A stretch of 64,000 nt of DNA from Sarcocystis neurona. Lineage: Eukaryota > Apicomplexa > Conoidasida > Eucoccidiorida > Sarcocystidae. The DNA lies in assembly GCA_000727475.1 (NCBI GenBank), contig KL647322.1:232581-296580 (forward strand). Reading direction: 5' to 3'. Numbering within the stretch: the stretch's first letter is position 1; the number at the start of each line of letters is the position of its first letter. A program made the position numbers and the translations under genes. This document shows, one piece after another, positions 58,080-64,000 of the stretch. The notes below the pieces were generated by a model, which made no database searches, had not been told where the DNA came from, and saw only the letters and a list, made by a program, of their open reading frames with translations.

Positions 58080-58570
58080 TGACAGGAAACCAGCTGCTGC
58101 TGCCGCCTAGACTCCCTGCTGCCGCCGCCTAGAATCGCTGCTCCTGCTGCTACCGCATAGAGTCACTGCTGCTGCTGCCGCATAGGGTCACTGCTGCTGC
58201 TGCCGCATAGGGTCACTGCTGCTGCTGCTGCACCATACAGTCACGGCTGCTGCTGCTGCCCCATACAGTCACGGCTGCTGCTATCGCACAAAGTCGCTGC
58301 TGCTGCTGCTGCCGCATAGAGTTACTGCTGCTGCTGCTGCTCCACACAGTCACGGCTGCTGCTACCGCACAAAGTTGCTGCTGCTGCTGCCGCATAGGGT
58401 CACTGCTGTTGCTGCTGCTGCCCCCGGCTGCTGCTACCGCACAAAGTCGCTGCTGCTGCTGCCGCATAGAGTCACTGCTGCTGCTACCGCACAAAGCCGC
58501 TGCTGCTGCTGCCGCGTAGCCACTGCTGCTGCTGCTGCCGGACAGAGTTCCTGCTGCTGCTGCCGCATAA
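58080..58570. repeat. CTG-based minisatellite, units of about 26-30 bp
   Basis: About 17 diverged units of (CTG)3-5 CCGCATAG(A/G)GTCA or CTACCGCACAAAGTCG. A higher-order pattern of alternating unit types is visible. It lies in the intron downstream of the 59556 exon. Confidence 0.9.
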
Positions 58571-58758
58571 AGTCGCTGTTGCCTGTGCACAAGTCAATAT
58601 ATTGGTTCGGAGAGAAACAGATTGTTGCGGCTGGTGCTGCTGTGGCGTGGACTGGCTGCTGCTGCTGCTGCTGTTGCTTCAGTTCTTACGTGTGTGTGCG
58701 TGTGTGTGTTCGTGCGCGCAGGGACTGCTGTGCAGAGGGATCCGGTGCTGCCGCTTAC

Positions 58759-59556
58759 TTTGGCGAGTTTTCCTGCGACGTACTTCACGACGGGCCAGTG
58801 AATACCAGTGTCTGCTGCTCCTGTTTCTCCCGCTGCTGCTGTTGTTCCCGGTGCGTCGTCGCGGAAGAAGAGGCTGCTTGAACTGCCGCCGTTGCTGCTG
58901 AAGAAGGGCGCGTGGAATTTCCTGGGGAAGAAGCGCGGGGCTGCAGCAGCAGCAGCAGCATCCTTCCCTGGTCCGCCATAGCAGAATGCACTGCTGCTGC
59001 CGCTCTGGTTCTTTCCTTCCGCGTCGGCCGTCGCGCCTCCCGACGCTGCTGCTCTCCCTTCCTTGAGACTGCCGACGGGCGTGGCTGCTCCTTTGGCGAA
59101 GAAAGTCAGCAGGTCGAGAGCTGCCGCGTCAATATAGTTTGACAGCGATGAAGGAGGTGCCGACGAAGCAGCAGCAGCCGCACTTCCCGTGCCCCAACGG
59201 TTTCTTGAAGAACCGGCAACGGGCTGTCTGCTAAGCAACTGCAGCACATAGAGCTGAGGGCATCCAGCGCCACCTATGCTGCTGTCGCTGCTGCTGTTGC
59301 CAGGAGCTGCCGGGAAGCGTCTGGGCTGCTGGTGCTGCGGTTCTGCCGCTGCCACCGTCGTCGGCAGTGTGTCTGCTGCTGCAGCAGAACGCGAAGGACA
59401 AAAGTCAGAAGAAGAGGAAGGGAAGGAGAAACACGACGAAGAAGAGCCGCAGGAGACACGCGAGAACGACGCGGAGGAAGCCAAAGAAGCAGGCACTGCT
59501 GCTGCTGCAAGGACCGACTGCCCGTCGTACTCTCCGTCTTCGAAATCTGCCGCCAT
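58759..59556 (-). CDS. opening exon of unknown Ala/Ser-rich protein
   Basis: The ATG at 59556 opens 266 codons ending at a consensus donor, AAA|GTAAGC (58758), in phase 0. The start is MAADFEDGEYDGQSVLAAAA. Ser- and Ala-rich homopolymer segments follow, separated by ordered-looking blocks: CPQLYVLQLLSRQPVAGS, LSNYIDAAALDLLTFFAKG, FHAPFFSSNGG, IHWPVVKYVAGKLAK. The sense strand carries GCA/GCAG triplets, so the homopolymers are read as Ala or Ser. No known domain recognised. It may be a separate gene, or the 5' end of the unit that includes the exons at 54-56 kb and, less likely, the POLE2-like gene. Confidence 0.6.
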
Positions 59557-59559
59557 CTT

Positions 59560-61400
59560 CTTCTGCCCTGCTCAAGCTTCTCTTTCTCCCGACTTGGCTT
59601 CCGTTCATCTCTCTCTATGTGTCTCTGTTTTGCTTTCCCCCTATCCTCCTCTTTCTCTGTCCTGCCTTCTGTTGATATGTCCTTCGTCTCTGCTTGATCC
59701 GCGTTCTCCTCGTCGCGGATTCCTCTGTTTTTTGCTTCTCCGCTTTCCCTTCTCTCGTCGTCTTCTTAACCTCCCTCCCCGTCTTTTCCTTTGCTGCCTT
59801 CGTTTTGAACTGAACCCGTCGACTTTTTGTCGAAGGAGCACCACCTGCTGGCGTAACACACAAGGAGATCGACAAAGGACGAAACGTACGGAGTCCCTTC
59901 GTATATGGTGCTGCTCCAGGAACGCATCAATTTCTACAAGAGATCGGCGAGGAAATGTAGACTTCCCCGGGCCTCCTCAACAAGCAAAGGAAGACCAACA
60001 GACACATATATATAAATGTATGTGTGCACACATCTGCAGTGCCCAACCTGTCCCAAGGTACAAGCGAATTCACACAACAACAGTGGAAGTGAATATTCTC
60101 TGAAGCCTTTTTCTCGGGCCGAGAGTGCCTGTTCACTTCTTCAAATACATATCACAGTTTCTATTGGCAAGACAGAGATTCCCCCTCGATTGCTCAACGG
60201 AACACACAGACAGAGTTCTGTTCTTCACATACACGGATACACACAGAGACATCGATAGAGAGAGAGAGAGAGACGGGCTGCCTGCTGATATAAGTGCGTC
60301 CTCAGGCATGCAGTCGAGTCCTGTGTCATCATTTCTCCAGCTTTTACTATATAAACAATAAGAAGTTGAGTGTTGGTTCATCGTCACTTTTCAATAGTAC
60401 AAACCCCCTCCTTCTTCAGCGGTGTATCACAGGGATGGACAAAAGAGAAAAATAGACACACACACCAGTACGCCAGCAGTTTCCACTCTAATTCACGTGC
60501 TGCACAGAAGTGTATACGCATATCCATGCGCGTGTGCGTCTAAATATTCATAAACGAACTGGGAAGAATAAAAAGGACACATAGGTGAAAGGGAAAGAGA
60601 GAGAGAGAGATAGACACGCACACACATACACGGATATATTGAGAGAATAGAGTAACGCGTCAAGAGGTGTACACACAGATGGGCGTGGATGCGTCTGCCT
60701 GATCCTGTCTTCTTAGACGAAGCATCACCTGCCGAGCTGCGGATGTGTCCTTGCGAGGAGCTTTGCTCACCTGAATGTTGCAAAAGAATCTGGACGGATC
60801 GCGGAACACACAGAGAAGACGGGGAACAGAAGCAAAAAGGAGAAGAGGAAGAAGAAGAATAGATGGGAAGGGGTGAAAAAATTAATTAGAGAAAGTCTCT
60901 GCGTGACAAGCAACTCTAGCACCACTTATGGTGCAGATGAGAGGGAGAGTAAAGGAGCGAACTGTTCGACGTGGAGAACCGGAACAGCAAGAAAGCTGAG
61001 ACAGGGCAAAAAGACACGGGAGAAGGAAATAAAGGAACAGACGCAAAAGTGACACTCTGTTCGAATAGAGGGCACGCACTCTGCACTTCGGTGACAAGCC
61101 AGCGGAGCTATATATACAGGTATTTATTCAGATGGACAGAAAGAGAGAGAGAAAGAAGGGAGGGAAGGGAGAAAAAGGGAGAGAGGACACGCACGTATGA
61201 ATGTGCAGGTTTTTTAATTCTGTCGGTGAAGGAAGGTAGGGAGGGAGGGTGACGGACAGACGGTGAAGGAACGACGAGAGAAGTGCCATATTACATGTTC
61301 ACCTAATGCAGAACGGCTGTGGAAAAAAATGGACGTAAAATATCAACAGAAGAGGGGGACCACAAAAAAAGCTTTCCGGAAGTAGTTGGTAGTCTACAAT
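59560..61400. other. upstream/intergenic stretch, little coding evidence
   Basis: Pyrimidine-rich at 59600-59790, otherwise unique. Near 60777-60795 (minus) a 19-nt segment lies between a long pyrimidine tract ending CCGTCCAG and a perfect donor ATTCAG|GTGAGC. Another acceptor/donor-like pair lies at about 60715-60740. They may be tiny exons or 5' UTR pieces of a minus-strand gene. Confidence 0.35.
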
Positions 61401-61408
61401 AATACTTG

Positions 61409-61604
61409 AGTGAAAGAGAACGCAGAAACGTCGCAACTACCGCTCTGACGCGGGTATACCACGAGACGGGATCATCTGTTTACCAGAAGGGGACGGAAGA
61501 GCAAAACATAAAATTAACTCCGTCAGGCGAAAGTATACGGAAGGAAGTTGCAGAGGAAAAAGTGCTACGGGCCTTGTGGAAGAAAAAATGCGGAACACAA
61601 ACAC
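61409..61604 (+). CDS. unknown gene at right edge, exon a
   Basis: Open frame ATTALTRVYHETGSSVYQKG, EEQNIKLTPSGESIRKEVAE, EKVLRALWKKKCGTQT, donor ACAC|GTATGT, phase 1. The 5' limit and start codon are not fixed. Confidence 0.45.
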
Positions 61605-64000
61605 GTATGTACGTATGTGAACAGATAGATAAACACCCATACAGGTATGTAGAAATATTATTCTCTGCCTCACAGTACGTACTGAAACTGAAACGCAGGG
61701 AAACGTAGTGGCAGGATGAAGCCTTGAACTTTAGAGCTCACGTCAGGAAAGCGACAAAAGTTTCGAGAGTCGAATACGTGCATTACAGATATGGAAGCTT
61801 AAAAAATTTAAACGTGTACGCACAGAGGTACACGAACTATCTGCATGTAGTAATAGTAGCAGTAGTAGTGGCATTACAGACAGAAACGTTTGCGGAAGCT
61901 CCGCGCCTGCACACCGCATATACAGAGACAAATGTGCATATAAAGATGTGTCAAAACACTGGTCGCTACATACAAATATACATATATACGTGTGTGTCCC
62001 TCAAAACAAGGCACATGCAATTTGACACGGAGAAAGGATGCCTTCTTTGTACTCACGCAGGTGTGCTGTCGTTACGCATCCCGTGGCGCCTGCTTTCGTG
62101 GAAAATGGGCGCTGAAGTGGCGAAAGGACAAATGGTGTTTATTTTGGCGGCATGAATGAAGAAATGCGTTGAAGAAGGATGACTACGTGACGTAAAGTTC
62201 GATAGGTAAAAAAGAAGTGAACTGTGTTGCTGATGTCTTTCGTGTTAAGTCTTTTCTGGAGAGTCGCTACTTTATTGACGGTGTTTGAAGTGAACGAACA
62301 CCGAAACTGTACGTTCGTCAATACAGATTCGAAAGCATGCGACGGAGTGGGAATCTATGGGAGGCAGATAATATTCTTCCAGTACGAAGTTAGATGAGAA
62401 GGTGTACGTCAAAATACTGCACGAACAAGGTCCTGTAACTTCAGGAGTGCTGGATTCACTATATCCCCCTTTTTCAAAAATGTGTGTTCCGGTAGAGGCA
62501 GTCTACATACAAGACACAAACGAAGAAGACATACATGGCCCCCTCGCATATCGACCTCCTGCGCAAGCGCGGCACCTTTCAATACTAAAATGTACAAAAT
62601 TATGCTTGTTTACAAAGTACCCGTGTCGCAAATTACAGTGAAGTTAGTAGGACACTACTCACCATTCTCAAATCGCAGCGCTTCAGCCGATGGGTAGGGC
62701 ACACTTCCTCGGATAGATGAGTCGCGCGCCCCCCGCACAGTCCGATGGAGGAGCGGCTTTTCAAAGACACCAGAGGAAGAGTCTAACGGCAGCGCGGCAC
62801 ACAGCAACCCTAATAATAGCTCTCCGCGTTCGAGCGAGGACTGCGACAGACATTTTCTTCAACCGGGTAAAGTCAACCTGCCGAGCTTATTATTCACGAA
62901 TTTTTCGCGACAGATGGATGCAATTTTATATCCATTGCCTCGTGCTGTGCTTCACTCGCTCCAGAGCCCGCCGAGCGGGGTACTTTTCACCATCTCGAAA
63001 AAGAAATCGCCCCTTCGTTCACCGTTGTCCCTGATAGCACTACACCGGCTGGAGTGACAGGCGCGTAGTGCGGACGGTGACAGCTGTTTCCATATCCATC
63101 AGCTCTCTCCGACTGCGGTAGCAAAGGATGCCATCGTTTGTGAGGCTTCCTACCCCTATACCGTATCTTCACGCTAACAGCGGCGTCCGTTGTCGACTTC
63201 ACGCAGGCCGGTACTTCTGTGAACGCTGACACTTTATTCAAACTGGACACCGTATGTGAGCCATCGGAAGTTAACAGTTTCAGGTGCTCAACTCTTTGGC
63301 ACGATCAGCTTTGCGTGTGATACTCCAGCTGGGGTAGACAAGAAGATCTCATGTGGCTGGTCTTTCGAATACGTGGAGTTGCTCAGGCGGAGGAGAGCTG
63401 GAGCTAGTGCTTCAGTCCACGAGCACACGCCGGTCCAGGAAAAGAGCGGACGTACGGATCACCAATGTTCGCACATCGGGGGACCAAAAAAACGGTTGCC
63501 CTGCGAAGGATACAGACGTCTGTACGAGAGTCATGAGACTAAACATCGTCAGTTACCAAGCCACACGACTGCTATCCACATAACCCTGCTTTGTTTTTCA
63601 CCTGCTTTGTTCAATGTGCGTCGCGGCCTCACTGTCAAACTGGCCTTTTAAAAAAATACATTAGTGTCGGCCATGGTAACGCATGAGCGCGATGGTGTTG
63701 ACAAGCCTCGTAGTATGTCGTCTGCTCTAACGAGACAGACACGGCGTCTTTGCACCTCTGCGATGATGTGCTAACCATTGAGTCTCAAGTAGACGCCCGG
63801 AGTGTCACACCATCCTGCTGCTGCTGAAGCGTTCTGATCATTCAGATATGCCCCCATGTGCGCCTCGCAGAACTCAAACATCTGAATCGTAGTTCTCTCG
63901 ATTCAACAGTGGTAGAAACATTGTCACTAATAATGGAGCTGATGGGTGTAGTGCGCCCATTGGACGATGTCAGCTTTTCAGGTGAAGACAACTGTAGGGC
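61409..64000 (+). CDS. compact multi-exon gene, unknown protein, runs off right edge
   Basis: A series of plus-strand exons in matching phase: about 61409-61604, 61676-61704, 61747-about 61989, 62061-62134, 62383-about 62598, 62741-62866, 62914-about 63060, 63181-63251, 63284-63333, 63400-about 63516, 63713-63789 and 63855-about 63986. The protein is not recognised. It has a Lys/Glu-rich N-terminal part (IRKEVAEEKVLRALWKKK), a Ser/Asn/Glu-rich region (GFSKTPEEESNGSAAHS), and helical, solenoid-like segments (NADTLFKLDTVLNSLARSAL; VETLSLIMELMGVVRPLDDV). There are no homopolymer runs except a short Ser stretch (NSSSSSG). Several introns are only 32-71 nt. Individual boundaries are uncertain, above all around 62600 and 63060. 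That this is a gene is more secure than its exact model. Confidence 0.5.
61747..61989 (+). CDS. unknown gene at right edge, exon c
   Basis: Acceptor CTCACGTCAG; ESDKSFESRIRALQIWKLKK, FKRVRTEVHELSACSNSSSS, HRIYRDKCAYKDVSKHWSLH; possible donor ATATAC|GTGTGT. Confidence 0.45.
62383..62598 (+). CDS. unknown gene at right edge, exon e
   Basis: Acceptor AATATTCTTCCAG; TKLDEKVYVKILHEQGPVTS, GVLDSLYPPFSKMCVPVEAV, YIQDTNEEDIHGPLAYRPP. Clear protein-like content. The donor is uncertain. Confidence 0.5.
62741..62866 (+). CDS. unknown gene at right edge, exon f
   Basis: Acceptor CCCCCCGCACAG; RWRSGFSKTPEEESNGSAAH, SNPNNSSPRSSEDCDRHFLQ-P; donor CCGG|GTAAAG, phase 1. The following intron is 47 nt. Confidence 0.5.
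62914..63060 (+). CDS. unknown gene at right edge, exon g
   Basis: Acceptor TTTTTCGCGACAG; (D)GCNFISIASCCASLAPEPAE, TFHHLEKEIAPSFTVVPDST. The end is uncertain: a non-consensus GC donor at 63061, GTACTT at about 62991, or the in-frame TAG at 63066. Confidence 0.45.
63855..63986 (+). CDS. unknown gene at right edge, last visible exon
   Basis: After GATCATTCAG the phase-0 frame reads ICPHVRLAELKHLNRSSLDS, TVVETLSLIMELMGVVRPLD, DVSFS, then donor TTTTCAG|GTGAAG. It joins in phase to IESQ of the preceding exon (63713-63789). Confidence 0.5.

Noticed and set aside
1..64000. CRISPR array, prophage or bacterial operon
   Set aside because: The regular repeats here are microsatellites or minisatellites without spacers, and all recognised genes are intron-containing eukaryotic genes.

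Overview
The window looks like nuclear DNA of a coccidian apicomplexan, most likely Eimeria or a close relative such as Cyclospora. The basis is the dense AGC/CTG trinucleotide arrays, homopolymeric Ala/Ser/Glu/Leu runs inside exons, very frequent GCATGC palindromes, long TA/GT/GA microsatellites, and genes broken into many small exons. There are no bacterial-style operons. Almost all long open frames here are microsatellite or CAG-array artefacts. The real genes are recovered as short exons joined by splice sites, reading phase and protein-family similarity. No database search was possible, so family names rest on recognised motifs.

Layout, left to right. (1) 1-260: array of a 32-bp repeat. 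1956-2195 (+): last exon of a HECT-type E3 ubiquitin ligase. (2) About 4.7-8.2 kb: CAG-rich stretch with (+) candidate exons of an unrecognised gene. (3) About 9-11.8 kb: repeat-poor, one good (+) exon. (4) 11.9-25.2 kb (-): a TMEM144-like multi-spanning membrane protein, six exons over 13 kb, with phases matching at four of the five junctions. (5) 25.3-34.3 kb: repeat-poor segment holding a compact (+) seven-exon gene for a small charged, helical protein of unknown function (28616-30754). (6) About 35.6-53.4 kb (-): DNA polymerase epsilon subunit B (POLE2/DPB2-like), spread over about 18 kb and interrupted by CAG blocks, minisatellites and two assembly gaps. (7) 54-56.5 kb (-): several small exons, many ending in the palindrome GTGTACGTACAC. 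58759-59556 (-): a 266-codon opening exon rich in Ala/Ser. (8) About 61.4-64.0 kb (+): a compact multi-exon gene of unknown function that runs off the right edge.

The window alternates between two architectures. Repeat-rich segments hold genes with kilobase introns full of CAG or TA repeats. Repeat-poor segments hold genes with short introns and no homopolymer tracts. This matches the R/P segmentation known for Eimeria chromosomes. The recognised genes act in separate processes (ubiquitin ligation, membrane transport, leading-strand replication) and form no pathway cluster.

No rRNA, tRNA, CRISPR array or intact mobile element was seen. Three N gaps (15704-15979, 34535-35180, 48737-49260) break the sequence. 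At least the last two probably hide parts of the POLE2 gene.
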